From Microcaldota archaeon (GTDB lineage: Archaea > Micrarchaeota > Micrarchaeia > Anstonellales > Bilamarchaeaceae), in assembly GCA_018812625.1 (NCBI GenBank), contig JAHJDH010000024.1:1-42430 (forward strand): a stretch of DNA of 42,430 nt, given 5' to 3'. The notes under the pieces are model-generated. The model did not search any database and was not told the origin of the DNA. It saw only the letters and a list, made by a program, of their open reading frames with translations. The translations under genes and the position numbers were made by a program. This document shows, piece by piece, positions 1-8,342 of this stretch; the first letter of the stretch is position 1; the number at the start of each line of letters is the position of its first letter.

Positions 1-1020
1 AGAGTGGTTGATGCGCCTGTTCCTGCAGTTGTTCCAAGAGTGCTTGATGCTGCAAGATCTGTCTCAGCTGCACTTGAGTCTATTCAGGATATCATTACTT
101 ATAGTTTAGATGAAGTTGAGCCAAGAATAGTGCTCTCAGAGGCTTATTCTCATGAAGCTCCACAGTTGATCCTGGCATCAGCTGAAGATGCCAGATCCCA
201 TAGCAGAGGAATGGCAGATGCACACGCTGCTATTCTCGCTGAGCGCGGGCCTGCTCCAACAGCACGTTCACGAGCTCTTGCGGTGCGTTCTGTTGATGCA
301 GATCTTGCAGAAGCAAATGCGCAATTATCTAGAGAAATCTCAGAAACATGGATAACAGAATCCTACTTAGGTTCATCTCTTGGAGGGAGATTTGAAAGAA
401 CTCCTCCGATTTTAACTACCGAACCTCCAGAATTCTTTGATCTTACAGACGATGCATTTTCCTATCGTGATTCAAGAGGCCTTTATTTTCGTGGCACAAG
501 TCATGTTGTGATAAGCTCTGAAGAGCATGATGAGTCTGACCGAAGAGTGCTGATTGCTCATGAACAATTGCATTATGCTGCATGGCTCGGTGGCGGGCGC
601 AGCATAAGGTGGTCTAGAGAAGAAGGAAGGGAAACTGTTCTTGGCTATGTGAGCTGGCTCCATGAAGGCCTTACTGAATTACATGCTCAGCAGCTTACTC
701 GGGAGCATGGACATGTTCCAACCAGGATTGGTTATCTGCTAGAAACTGCTGTCAGCTCTTACCTTCAGAGGCTTGTTGGCCCAAGAAGGCTTAGAGAAGC
801 TTATTTATCCGGTGATTTTAGTGAGGTTCGAAGAATGGTCAATGGAAGGCTTGGTGGAGAGACTTTTGATCGGCTTGCCAGAATGGAGAATGGCTATGAA
901 GCCCTGGTATTTCTAAGAAGCCGTCTTGATGCTGCTGGAATTGATTACAATGCATGGCACGATCCGTTATCAGATGTACAGCTTGTTTCTGTGGAATCTG
1001 AAGGCCGAACTGGAAATTAG
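1..1020 (+). CDS. Putative zincin-like metallopeptidase (5' partial)
   Basis: The reading frame is open at the left edge, so the N-terminus is probably missing; the GTG at 4 is only the first in-window start. About residue 186-190 (counted from that GTG) is HEQLH, an HExxH zinc-protease motif. About 30 residues on is HEGLTE, which could supply the third glutamate ligand as in gluzincins. The protein is helical and lacks obvious membrane segments in the visible part. It is followed after 8 nt by a small ORF with a good ribosome binding site. I cannot name a family. The motif pair supports a metallopeptidase, or a protein of that fold, but substrate and location are unknown. Confidence 0.6.
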   Translation, partial: RVVDAPVPAVVPRVLDAARSVSAALESIQDIITYSLDEVEPRIVLSEAYSHEAPQLILASAEDARSHSRGMADAHAAILAERGPAPTARSRALAVRSVDADLAEANAQLSREISETWITESYLGSSLGGRFERTPPILTTEPPEFFDLTDDAFSYRDSRGLYFRGTSHVVISSEEHDESDRRVLIAHEQLHYAAWLGGGRSIRWSREEGRETVLGYVSWLHEGLTELHAQQLTREHGHVPTRIGYLLETAVSSYLQRLVGPRRLREAYLSGDFSEVRRMVNGRLGGETFDRLARMENGYEALVFLRSRLDAAGIDYNAWHDPLSDVQLVSVESEGRTGN

Positions 1021-1028
1021 GTGATGTT

Positions 1029-1268
1029 ATGGAAATTCATGAGACTGAAGAATATGGATCTGCTCTGATAAAAGTAAAATCCTGGAAGGAAAAAATTGAA
1101 AAATCCGACAGGGTTGGCCTATTCCGGATTCTTGATGAAAAGAAAATATTCTTTGCAAATATGAAGAAAACAAATCCCAACCTCTATTCAATATTCCAGA
1201 TAAATGACAAAGAAATCAGCGAAAGTGTAGCTGAAAAGCTATCTGCAGCCAAAATTACCATCGACTGA
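1029..1268 (+). CDS. Small hypothetical protein
   Basis: A 79-residue charged, mixed alpha/beta protein with no recognised motif. It begins 8 nt after the preceding stop and has a strong AGGTGAT Shine-Dalgarno 5 nt before the ATG, so it is probably translated and co-transcribed with the upstream gene. The lysine/glutamate-rich N-terminal half and the lack of a signal peptide suggest a cytosolic protein. Function unknown. Confidence 0.6.
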   Translation: MEIHETEEYGSALIKVKSWKEKIEKSDRVGLFRILDEKKIFFANMKKTNPNLYSIFQINDKEISESVAEKLSAAKITID

Positions 1269-1309
1269 ACACATAAAAAAGTATGCTGTTAATCTAAAAG
1301 TGTTTATCT

Positions 1310-2221
1310 ATGCTGACCAGAGCAATTAGAAATCTCGGGAACTTTCTGTTCCTAAATATCCTAAATCGATGGGTTGCAGGAGCTAAGGCCGAGGATGCTA
1401 TTACCTACTGCCAGAGCCTGAAAACACCGTGCGTCATTCATTACCTTGGAGAATCACATACAGAAATTTCCCATGTGATGGATGCTGTTAAGGAATACAA
1501 ACATCTGATTGATCTTATTTCAAAGAATAAACTCAAGGCACAAATCAGCATCAAACCAACTCAATTTGGCTTTAATGTTCTTGAAAAAGAAGATTCAGAA
1601 AAATTCTGTTCTCATCAGATGCTTGAAGTCATAAAACATGCATCATCTAAAAAAATCCAAACCTGGCTTGATATGGAATATTCAGAAGTAACTGATTTTA
1701 CAATTCGTTTTTATCGCCGTTTTGCATCTAAATACAAGCTTGGAATCACGCTTCAGGCAAATCTCAAAAGAACTGAGAAAGACCTTCTTGATCTGGCCAA
1801 ATTCTCACAAAAAACAAATGTCAAGGTCCGTTTGGTAAAAGGAGCATATCCTGAAAATGATGAACTTGTTTTATCTGATTCACATGAAATCCACGTAAAA
1901 TATCTTGGCTTGATATCTCTTGCATTTGAGCAGACTACCAAAGATTTTGGGATCGTTGTTGCGTCTCACCATACTCAGGCACTTGAACTTGCACAAACTC
2001 TTCAGAAAACACATAAGAAAAAGTTTTTTGGGCTTGAGATACTTAAGGGAGTAATTCCAAATTATTCTAGCGAACTTAGGAAAAAGGGGGTGCTATTGAT
2101 TGAATATGTTCCTTATGGGGAGCATGTGTTTGCGTATTCCATAAGAAGAGCAGATAAAAAATATACCAATTCTATATTTCTTGTTCCTTTCTTTGATGCA
2201 TACAAGAAACTTTACAAGTGA
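1310..2221 (+). CDS. Proline dehydrogenase (PRODH/PutA-like, monofunctional)
   Basis: FAD-dependent oxidation of L-proline to pyrroline-5-carboxylate. The 303-residue length fits the short monofunctional PRODH family. Family motifs appear in order: YLGE near 45-48, DMEYSEVTD near 121-129, LQANLKR near 148-154, VRLVKGAYPE near 173-182 (FAD/substrate pocket), and EYVPYGEHVFAYSIRR near 265-280, whose paired arginines bind the proline carboxylate. The short N-terminal helical segment before residue 28 is also usual for the family. No P5C dehydrogenase is visible nearby, so the second step of proline breakdown must be encoded elsewhere. The next gene follows after 6 nt. Confidence 0.9.
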   Translation: MLTRAIRNLGNFLFLNILNRWVAGAKAEDAITYCQSLKTPCVIHYLGESHTEISHVMDAVKEYKHLIDLISKNKLKAQISIKPTQFGFNVLEKEDSEKFCSHQMLEVIKHASSKKIQTWLDMEYSEVTDFTIRFYRRFASKYKLGITLQANLKRTEKDLLDLAKFSQKTNVKVRLVKGAYPENDELVLSDSHEIHVKYLGLISLAFEQTTKDFGIVVASHHTQALELAQTLQKTHKKKFFGLEILKGVIPNYSSELRKKGVLLIEYVPYGEHVFAYSIRRADKKYTNSIFLVPFFDAYKKLYK

Positions 2222-2227
2222 TGAATT

Positions 2228-3019
2228 ATGAAAAACTACAAGCCTCTTGATCGTCAATACGATTATGTCAGTTCTCAAAGCAAGTTAATGTTTTCACAGG
2301 AGTGCGAGCTTCTAGAGGATCTTATTGCATTTTCCTTTGCAAGATATTTCCATCTTAATAAGGACGGGCTTAGTGATCTGGAACAAGAGCTTGCAGCTCT
2401 TTTTTACAGAAATTGCATTTATATTTCTGCAACTTATCGTCTTGTTACTAGCGGGCTTCTGGATCCTGCTGGAAATAATCTTCGAACTGTTTTTGAGACT
2501 ATTATCTGGCAATATGCATACAAGTGTGAGCTAGAAATTTTTGAAAATCAGAGAGAGATGAACCAGCTTGAAGAGCAAAAACTTGCTAATGAATGGTCTG
2601 GCACCAAAGAACGAAAACTTCAGAATCTGCGAAGAAAATATAGCTTCCAGAAAATGATGAAAAACATGTACTCAAAAGAAACATATGAGAATTTTTTCTT
2701 TAATCAATACTGGATTTTATCTCAAAAATCCCATGCAAGTGTATTTGGTGTAAACAATAATACTCCGTCAATGGAAGGAAAGACCACTTTAGAAAAGAAT
2801 CCAAAAGAACTTCAAAAAAATCTATCTGCTTCACTGTATTTTTGTGCAGAGAGCCTGATTTGCTTTCTCAACTGCTTTTCCAAAAGGCTTACCCAAGCGG
2901 AAATTGATCTTTCTTTGAAAAAACTCAATCAGGTAAATCAGATTATTTCGCCAACTGCCGGGCTTGCCCCTGATAAAAAGAACCTTGAATTCACGATTCA
3001 GTTTCGTGAGATTAATTAA
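2228..3019 (+). CDS. Hypothetical helical protein
   Basis: A 263-residue, largely alpha-helical soluble protein that starts 6 nt after proline dehydrogenase behind a GTGATG-like ribosome binding site. The stretch around residues 60-100 (arginine, alanine/threonine, then R-x-x-F-E-T) and a later SHASVFG remind me of DUF5677-like helical proteins found in many bacteria. That is a weak resemblance, not an assignment. There is no signal peptide or membrane segment. Its position suggests co-transcription with the dehydrogenase and the following membrane protein. Confidence 0.5.
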   Translation: MKNYKPLDRQYDYVSSQSKLMFSQECELLEDLIAFSFARYFHLNKDGLSDLEQELAALFYRNCIYISATYRLVTSGLLDPAGNNLRTVFETIIWQYAYKCELEIFENQREMNQLEEQKLANEWSGTKERKLQNLRRKYSFQKMMKNMYSKETYENFFFNQYWILSQKSHASVFGVNNNTPSMEGKTTLEKNPKELQKNLSASLYFCAESLICFLNCFSKRLTQAEIDLSLKKLNQVNQIISPTAGLAPDKKNLEFTIQFREIN

Positions 3020-3041
3020 CTTATGCCGCCAAAAGGCCATT

Positions 3042-4028
3042 ATGGGCAAGCGAATTCTCATTGTAATCAACGCAGTAGTTTCGCTATTACTTGTTGCGCT
3101 GATTCTGCATTTGGTTGGGTTTGAGAATGTCATTTCTGAGCTTAGCAAGATTAACTTATGGTTTCTTTTTCTAAGTATTGCTTCTCTTTTTGCTATGGAT
3201 TTAGTAATGTCATACAGGATTCAGATTTTACTTAGGGAAGCTGGAGAATCAATCAAATTTTTCAATATTTTAAAATCTCATTTTGTTGGTATTCTCCTAG
3301 CTGACTTTTCTCCATCAAGAACTGGATATTTTGCAACTGCTGCTGCGCTAAAATATAATTATAACGTTCCATCAGACAAGGCACTTCTCTCTATTTTCGG
3401 TCCACAGATTTTTGATTTTGTTTTTAAGGTTGTAACTGGAAGCATTGCAATTCTGTACATATTATTTGTATTTATCGGACCTACAGATGGCTGGATATTG
3501 ATTCTTGGGGCAGTCGTAATCTCTTTGCTAATTGCATTGATGGTACTTATACTGTTTTCTAAGAGATTTCTTCTTTTGTTCTCATTTGTTGAATCGATTC
3601 CAATCATATCCAAGCTATACAAAGTAGTTGTGCGTATGCAGGATAGCTCTCATGTTATAGTGAAAAAAACTCCGCATATAATTGCCTTGATCCTAATAAG
3701 CTGGAACTTCAGGGCTCTATCTTGGTACTTTGCTGCAAAAACAGTTGGCATTAATCTGGAAACTGATTTCCCTGAATTTTTGGCATATTACTTTCTTCAG
3801 CCATTAATTACAATGCTGGAATTCATTCCTTCTCCAACAATTGCCGGTCTTGGATTAAGCGAGGGTGGGGCAACTCTTGTATTTGCTTTGTTCGGAGTTC
3901 TTCCTGCCAAAGCAGCGCTCTTTGCCTTGATTGCAAGGTTCAAAAGTACTCTTCTGCATCTGATTGCGGTTCCAGAGGCGCTCAAAGTTCCAAAAGGAAT
4001 GTCTGGTGACCTTGGACTGGATTCATAA
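3042..4028 (+). CDS. UPF0104/lysylphosphatidylglycerol synthase TM-region family membrane protein
   Basis: An integral membrane protein of about 328 residues with seven or eight hydrophobic helices. Its pattern matches the flippase-like UPF0104/LPG_synthase_TM family: an early SYRIQILLREAG-type loop, a conserved F(S/T)PSRTGYFA segment around residue 83, and a C-terminal EFIPSPTIAGLGLSEGG motif. Family members are thought to move lipid-linked substrates, but the substrate here is unknown. The ORF track starts at 2964 inside the previous gene. I chose ATG 3042 because the protein then opens with the first transmembrane helix (MGKRIL...). The last 6 nt overlap the convergent NMD3 gene. Confidence 0.75.
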   Translation: MGKRILIVINAVVSLLLVALILHLVGFENVISELSKINLWFLFLSIASLFAMDLVMSYRIQILLREAGESIKFFNILKSHFVGILLADFSPSRTGYFATAAALKYNYNVPSDKALLSIFGPQIFDFVFKVVTGSIAILYILFVFIGPTDGWILILGAVVISLLIALMVLILFSKRFLLLFSFVESIPIISKLYKVVVRMQDSSHVIVKKTPHIIALILISWNFRALSWYFAAKTVGINLETDFPEFLAYYFLQPLITMLEFIPSPTIAGLGLSEGGATLVFALFGVLPAKAALFALIARFKSTLLHLIAVPEALKVPKGMSGDLGLDS

Positions 4029-4649
4029 TCTGATCAGGAAACTAGTTCTATAGAGCCTTTTTCCTTCTTCAAGACCAACAAGTTTCCTTGTAATAGTTGC
4101 CTTTACTTTCAGCTCACTTAGAAGAACAATCACTGCCTTTGAGCTTCCGACATAAAGATCAAACCCGCCATGTTTTTCCTCTTCCTTTGTGATAAATGTT
4201 TTATTGCTTAATTTTTTGATGAACATATTTGCATATTTTTCAACTTTCTTTTCAGGGCCTCTTAATTGTACTATTCCTTGGAAATATCCTCCGCTGATTC
4301 TTGAGCAGTACTTGCACAATGTTGTGACCATCTCAAAGAGAATACTTCTTCTTACTGTGGTTTGTTTCCCATCTTTGACTACTGTGAACTCTGCTATGTG
4401 GTTCTCAAGATCAAAATTCCCATACTTAAAATCTCCCCTGCACTTTCCAATTACAAAATCGCTTATTTTTTTATCGCTATAAGCTGTCCATTCTCCGCCA
4501 ATCTTGAGTTTTTCGCATCCTTTACACTGCTCTAGCTTAAGCTTTGTTGGGCATTTGAGTTTGACTGGATAGCAATCGCTGCAGAATGCTTCAATGAATT
4601 CTTTTTCATCACCATGCTTGCCACATTTTGGGCAAATCAAATCAGACAT
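4023..4649 (-). CDS. nmd3: Archaeal NMD3-like ribosome-associated zinc protein
   Basis: A 208-residue homologue of the N-terminal part of eukaryotic NMD3, the 60S export adaptor. Archaeal forms are believed to act in large-subunit maturation or recycling. Zinc-finger cysteines are visible as CPKC (6-9), CSDC (23-26), a CPTK cysteine at 33, CKGC (42-45) and CKYC near 112. The protein lacks the C-terminal export domain, as expected for Archaea. It is divergent from DUF2070, with about 33 nt of AT-rich DNA between the starts, and converges with the upstream membrane gene with a 6-nt overlap. Confidence 0.85.
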   Translation of the reverse strand: MSDLICPKCGKHGDEKEFIEAFCSDCYPVKLKCPTKLKLEQCKGCEKLKIGGEWTAYSDKKISDFVIGKCRGDFKYGNFDLENHIAEFTVVKDGKQTTVRRSILFEMVTTLCKYCSRISGGYFQGIVQLRGPEKKVEKYANMFIKKLSNKTFITKEEEKHGGFDLYVGSSKAVIVLLSELKVKATITRKLVGLEEGKRLYRTSFLIRL

Positions 4650-4682
4650 GACTTTAAAAGTGTTGATAATGTATTAAAAGCG

Positions 4683-6434
4683 ATGACAAACATCAACAAG
4701 GCAGTAAGTTTGACTTCTTATCTTATTACCCTTCCAAAATCCCGATATATTGTTGCAGGAATAATAGCTCTTAGTCTGGTTTTTGGAATTTTACTGAACC
4801 TGGAAAAACCCATTGAACAAGCTGCTGCAAACGGGCTGATGGTTTTAGCTCTTCCGGCTCTCATCTCATCACTTGTAGTAAAAATTCTTATTCGGAAAAT
4901 GCCATATCGAAGAATAGCTGCAACTGCTCTTGGAGGAGAGATTGTCTATTCAATTGCCTATGGAATCAGTTTCCTGCTTGTTGGAGTAAATCCACTTTGG
5001 GCTCAATTAGTGATACTTGTTGGCTCTGCTCTTGTTTTTGTTTTATGGTATGTTATTGCGAGATTTGTCTTTATTCTGAAATACAGGTCAATTCTCTTTG
5101 CAATGATCCAGCTTTTGTTCTACTTGTTTTTCCTTGGAAGCAATCATGGTCTTTATTTTGCAGGTGAGCCGTTTATCGATCTTGCAGCCAAGTTCTACAT
5201 ATCCTCATTCGTTCTTCTTGGTGCAATTGCCTTGTTTTTCTTTATTATAAATGCTCCGATGAAAAAGAACTTTGGAATAAGAAGTACTGATGCCCTGTCT
5301 TATTTCTTTGGCCAGTGGCTCTATAATAATAAGGACATGGAAAAAGCGTTTATGCAAGTTGGAGAGCCGGTAAAAACACTGGTTTCTCTAATGGCATTTA
5401 AGAGGAAAAAAGACACTATTTTCTTTGTTACTCCATATGTTCATTTTGGTCCGTTTGGGAACCTTGGCGGAAGTGAATTTTCGCATCTTATCACAAAAGC
5501 AATGGATGAAAAATACAACTCAAGCACATTTGTTTTCCATGGAACTGTAACTCATGATCTAAACCCTGTTTCAACTTCGGAAATGGATAAAATTCTAACA
5601 CTAGTTGACAGCTCTCTAAAATCAGCAGTCTATAAAGATGCAAAAGTTTCTATTTCAACTGGTTCAATGAAAGAATGCCAGGCACAGGCTCTTCGGGTAA
5701 ACAATTCCTCAATGATAAGTCTCTCAAGAGCGCCAGAGCTCACAGAAGATATCAATTTTGGCCTTGGCCTTTCTTTGATGTTTGAAGCTCAAAAGCATGT
5801 AGAAGATGCAATGATAGTAGATCAGCACAATTCTGAGACTGGGGATATTACGAGCTTTGAGCCTGGAAGCCTGGTTGGGTTTGGCTATCTGAATGCCCTT
5901 AAGAATTCTTTAGCAGTTAAAGACTCGAAAAAACCTCTCAAAATCGGAGTTGCAACCAGGAAAATTGATTCTGAAGTTATTGGTGGCGCTGGAATCCGCG
6001 TTGCAGTATTTTCATCTTCTCCGGAATATGTGATTGTTCTAATTGATTCCAATGGAGTTACTCCGAATTTTAAAAATCAAATAGATAAAGAAGTGAAAAA
6101 AATTGGCAAATCCCTTGGAAGGGAATTTATTGTCGGAGTCTTTACTACTGATACTCACCAGACTAATATGGTCAAGGGAGTACTGAACCCTCTTGATACT
6201 GAGAAGTCTCTTATTCTTGCTATTAACAGCGCATGCAAGGAAGCAATTGAGGATATGCAAAGTGCAAAATTCTTCTCAGATACAGAGTGGCTTGATATTA
6301 ATGTTATTGGAGCAAAACAGTCTATTGAGCTTATTTCGACAGTCAATTCAATAGTTGCTGTTGCAAAAATTACCCTGCCGCTTATTTTGCTTGGTGCAAT
6401 TCTGCTTCTGATTGCAATTGCAACCAAGCTGTAG
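4683..6434 (+). CDS. DUF2070 family archaeal membrane protein
   Basis: About 583 residues. The N-terminal third has six to eight hydrophobic helices (roughly residues 20-210). A large soluble domain carries family motifs such as YVHFGPFGNLGGSEF (near 255), FHGTVTHDLNP and DQHNSETG, and there is a single C-terminal membrane helix. DUF2070 is an Archaea-specific family of unknown function. Histidine-rich conserved loops suggest metal binding or hydrolase-like chemistry, but this is inference. I chose ATG 4683 rather than the ORF-track start at 4614, because 4614 lies inside the divergent NMD3 gene and the AT-rich gap fits a shared promoter. Confidence 0.85.
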   Translation: MTNINKAVSLTSYLITLPKSRYIVAGIIALSLVFGILLNLEKPIEQAAANGLMVLALPALISSLVVKILIRKMPYRRIAATALGGEIVYSIAYGISFLLVGVNPLWAQLVILVGSALVFVLWYVIARFVFILKYRSILFAMIQLLFYLFFLGSNHGLYFAGEPFIDLAAKFYISSFVLLGAIALFFFIINAPMKKNFGIRSTDALSYFFGQWLYNNKDMEKAFMQVGEPVKTLVSLMAFKRKKDTIFFVTPYVHFGPFGNLGGSEFSHLITKAMDEKYNSSTFVFHGTVTHDLNPVSTSEMDKILTLVDSSLKSAVYKDAKVSISTGSMKECQAQALRVNNSSMISLSRAPELTEDINFGLGLSLMFEAQKHVEDAMIVDQHNSETGDITSFEPGSLVGFGYLNALKNSLAVKDSKKPLKIGVATRKIDSEVIGGAGIRVAVFSSSPEYVIVLIDSNGVTPNFKNQIDKEVKKIGKSLGREFIVGVFTTDTHQTNMVKGVLNPLDTEKSLILAINSACKEAIEDMQSAKFFSDTEWLDINVIGAKQSIELISTVNSIVAVAKITLPLILLGAILLLIAIATKL

Positions 6435-6439
6435 CTTCA

Positions 6440-6491
6440 ATATATTTATATTATTTTCCTAGTATTACCACTATGTTTCTGATTAATCAGA
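6440..6491 (+). promoter_or_regulatory. TATA box plus 14-bp perfect palindrome
   Basis: The 76-nt gap before the 61-aa ORF holds a TATA-like tatatttatat at about 6440-6450. About 28 nt further on is the perfect palindrome TCTGATTAATCAGA at 6478-6491. Its position just past the expected transcription start is where an archaeal repressor would act. No regulator has been tied to it. Confidence 0.45.
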
Positions 6492-6510
6492 CTTATTCAT
6501 AGGTGTTTAT

Positions 6511-6696
6511 ATGACTCAACAACCAGTCCAAAGACTTTATCACGAGGTAAATCGACTCCGCAAAAAAGAAGGGCTTGAACCGATTAGCTTGCTTCATTTA
6601 GCGCACAAAGTATCCAGATTCCATACTGATCAAAATCAAAGAGTAGCAAAAGCACTGGATAATCTTGGAATGGCTGTTTTGCCAATCAAAAAGTAG
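6511..6696 (+). CDS. Small hypothetical protein (61 aa)
   Basis: A basic, helical 61-residue protein with no recognised domain. The ATG is preceded by ATAGGTG, a good Shine-Dalgarno 5 nt upstream, and by a TATA element and a perfect palindrome, so it looks like a regulated transcription unit of its own. Its stop codon directly abuts the stop of the convergent repeat-protein gene with no gap. The size and charge would fit a small nucleic-acid binding protein, but no helix-turn-helix can be asserted. Confidence 0.55.
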   Translation: MTQQPVQRLYHEVNRLRKKEGLEPISLLHLAHKVSRFHTDQNQRVAKALDNLGMAVLPIKK

Positions 6697-7899
6697 CTAT
6701 TCTTCAGAGCAGAACTCTTCAAGAGCATCAATTACTGCATCTCTTGCCAGGTCATCTCTTTGCTGGTCCGCCCGAGCAAATACCCAATCGAGAAGCTCTC
6801 TTTTTATCAAAACCCTATACAATCCAGAATCAGTCTTGTTTAATTCTCCTCTTCCACTTATTTCCTTTTCTCTAATTAATTTCATTGCAAATTCAATAAT
6901 CTTCTCATCACTCATTTTACTCCAAGGCCTTTTTTTCCCCTGTTTCTCCTCAAACCCAACATTACCCAGCAATCCTCTTTTCCACAAAACCTTGTACAAT
7001 CCAGGATCAACCTTCTCCAATTCATGCCTTCCAGTTATATCCTTCTCTCCTATCAAGTTCCTTGCAAATTCAACAATTTCATCATCATTCATATTCTCCC
7101 AAGACCTTTTCTTTCTGTGTTTCTCCTCAAATCCAACTTCGTCAAGTAGTATTCTTCTTCTCAAAACACCATACAACCCTGAATCAGCCTTCTCCAATTC
7201 TTTCCTTCCACTTATCACTTTCTCTTCCATCACATTCCTTGTAAACTCAACAAGTTCCTCATCACTCATGCCTATCCAGGATCTTTGTTTCTCTTCAAAA
7301 CCAATCTTACCAATCAATCCCCTATTTTTCAAAACATAATGCAATCTGGGATCAGCCTTCTCCAATTCTCCATTTCCACTTATCGCTCCTTCTTCCATTA
7401 TTTTTTGTGCAAACTCAATAAGTTCTTCATCGCCCATACACTTCCAAGATCTTTGTTTCTCCTCAAAATTAACAACTTCAACCAACTTTCTTTTCTTCAA
7501 AATCTTATGCAATCCTGGATATGCTTTTCTGAACTCAAATTTTGTCTTTATCCCTTTCTCTTCCATTATCGTTCTTGTGTATTCAACAAGTTCTTCATCA
7601 CGCATACATGCCCAAGATTTTCGTTTTACTTGTTTCTCCTCAAATCTAACCTTATCGAGTAATTTTCTTCTTCTCAAAATACTATACAATCCAGAATCAG
7701 AATCATACAATTCCTGCTTTCCGGTGATCTTCTTTTCTCTCATCACTTTTCTTGCAAATTCAACAATCTGTATATCTGTCATTTTTCTCCATAACCTTCC
7801 CCTAAAATCAGTGGGGATGTTAGACTGCAAGCCTTCAGCTAAAGGTTCTTTCTTAGAAGTCTTTGCTTTTTTTGCCGGAGGCCTTTGCAGTTTTCTCAT
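6697..7899 (-). CDS. Protein of six ~57-aa tandem helical repeats
   Basis: A 400-residue protein with a basic N-terminal tail (about 1-36), six imperfect repeats (about 37-375) and a short acidic C-terminus. Each repeat follows the pattern W-x-x-M-x-D-E-E-(L/I)-(V/I)-E-F-A, a charged stretch with EK-x-I-x-G-R-x-E-L, then D-x-G-L-Y-x-V-L-x-(K/R)-R-x-L-L, ending GFEEKQ. Spacing is almost constant, so recent repeat expansion is likely. The GLYxVLxKRGLL end looks like a short helix-turn-helix and the protein is basic, so DNA or RNA binding is my inference. There is no signal or membrane segment. The upstream gene encodes one copy of the same repeat. Confidence 0.7.
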   Translation of the reverse strand: MRKLQRPPAKKAKTSKKEPLAEGLQSNIPTDFRGRLWRKMTDIQIVEFARKVMREKKITGKQELYDSDSGLYSILRRRKLLDKVRFEEKQVKRKSWACMRDEELVEYTRTIMEEKGIKTKFEFRKAYPGLHKILKKRKLVEVVNFEEKQRSWKCMGDEELIEFAQKIMEEGAISGNGELEKADPRLHYVLKNRGLIGKIGFEEKQRSWIGMSDEELVEFTRNVMEEKVISGRKELEKADSGLYGVLRRRILLDEVGFEEKHRKKRSWENMNDDEIVEFARNLIGEKDITGRHELEKVDPGLYKVLWKRGLLGNVGFEEKQGKKRPWSKMSDEKIIEFAMKLIREKEISGRGELNKTDSGLYRVLIKRELLDWVFARADQQRDDLARDAVIDALEEFCSEE

Positions 7900-7919
7900 A
7901 GGATTCGCTCATCCGGCCT

Positions 7920-8204
7920 TCATTTTCTTCCTGCGTTATCCTCGAATCCCAATTCGCAATCTGCTCCCTTTCTTCTCAAAGCCTCGTATAGTAATGGATC
8001 ATGTTTGTGCAATTGTATTCTCCGAGTTATTCCTTCTTTTTCCATCACTTCAATTGCATAATCAACAATTTGCCTATAGCTTATCTGCTCCAGCAATATC
8101 CTTCTCCTGGACAAAGGATTCTCAGTCTGCGATCCTTGGTTTAGGGGATCTTCAATAATCATAGTTGGTTTTGCCTTTCCTTTATCTTTGGATATATGTT
8201 TCAT
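7920..8204 (-). CDS. Single-copy version of the ~57-aa helical repeat
   Basis: A 94-residue basic protein whose residues ~38-90 match one unit of the repeat in the downstream gene (ISYRQIVDYA ... GITRRIQLHKHDPLLYEALRRKG ... GFED). It starts with a strong TAGGAGG Shine-Dalgarno and ends 20 nt before the next start, so the two are probably one operon. It is in a different frame from the 400-aa gene. The downstream gene has its own unique N-terminus, which argues for two paralogues rather than one broken gene, but an ancient split is possible. Confidence 0.65.
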   Translation of the reverse strand: MKHISKDKGKAKPTMIIEDPLNQGSQTENPLSRRRILLEQISYRQIVDYAIEVMEKEGITRRIQLHKHDPLLYEALRRKGADCELGFEDNAGRK

Positions 8205-8304
8205 TCTGGTCTGCCTCCTAAATTGCCATGATAATGTAATAACTACAACAAAACTAGTTAATTAAATCTACTTCTGGATTTTATGCAAAACATGAGAAAA
8301 ATTA

Positions 8305-8338
8305 GTAAAAACCTCGGCTATTGATTATTATCGAGGTT
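8305..8338 (-). terminator. Hairpin followed by T-tract, 3' of deaminase
   Basis: Just past the deaminase stop lies an inverted repeat (AACCTCG at 8310-8316, CGAGGTT at 8332-8338, 15-nt loop). Read on the minus strand it is followed by TTTTT. The shape is that of an intrinsic terminator. In Archaea the T-tract alone often suffices, so the hairpin's role is inferred. Confidence 0.5.
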
Positions 8339-8342
8339 AATA

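Noticed and set aside
7900-7919. A single long repeat-protein gene broken by a frameshift between 7899 and 7920
   Set aside because: The downstream ORF has its own unique basic N-terminus before its first repeat, so two genes are the simpler reading.
6665-8158. Several plus-strand ORFs (224, 125 and 193 aa) over the repeat-protein genes
   Set aside because: Low-complexity Phe/Ser/Asn-rich translations mirror the antisense of the repeat genes. The minus strand has the clear repeat pattern and good ribosome binding sites.
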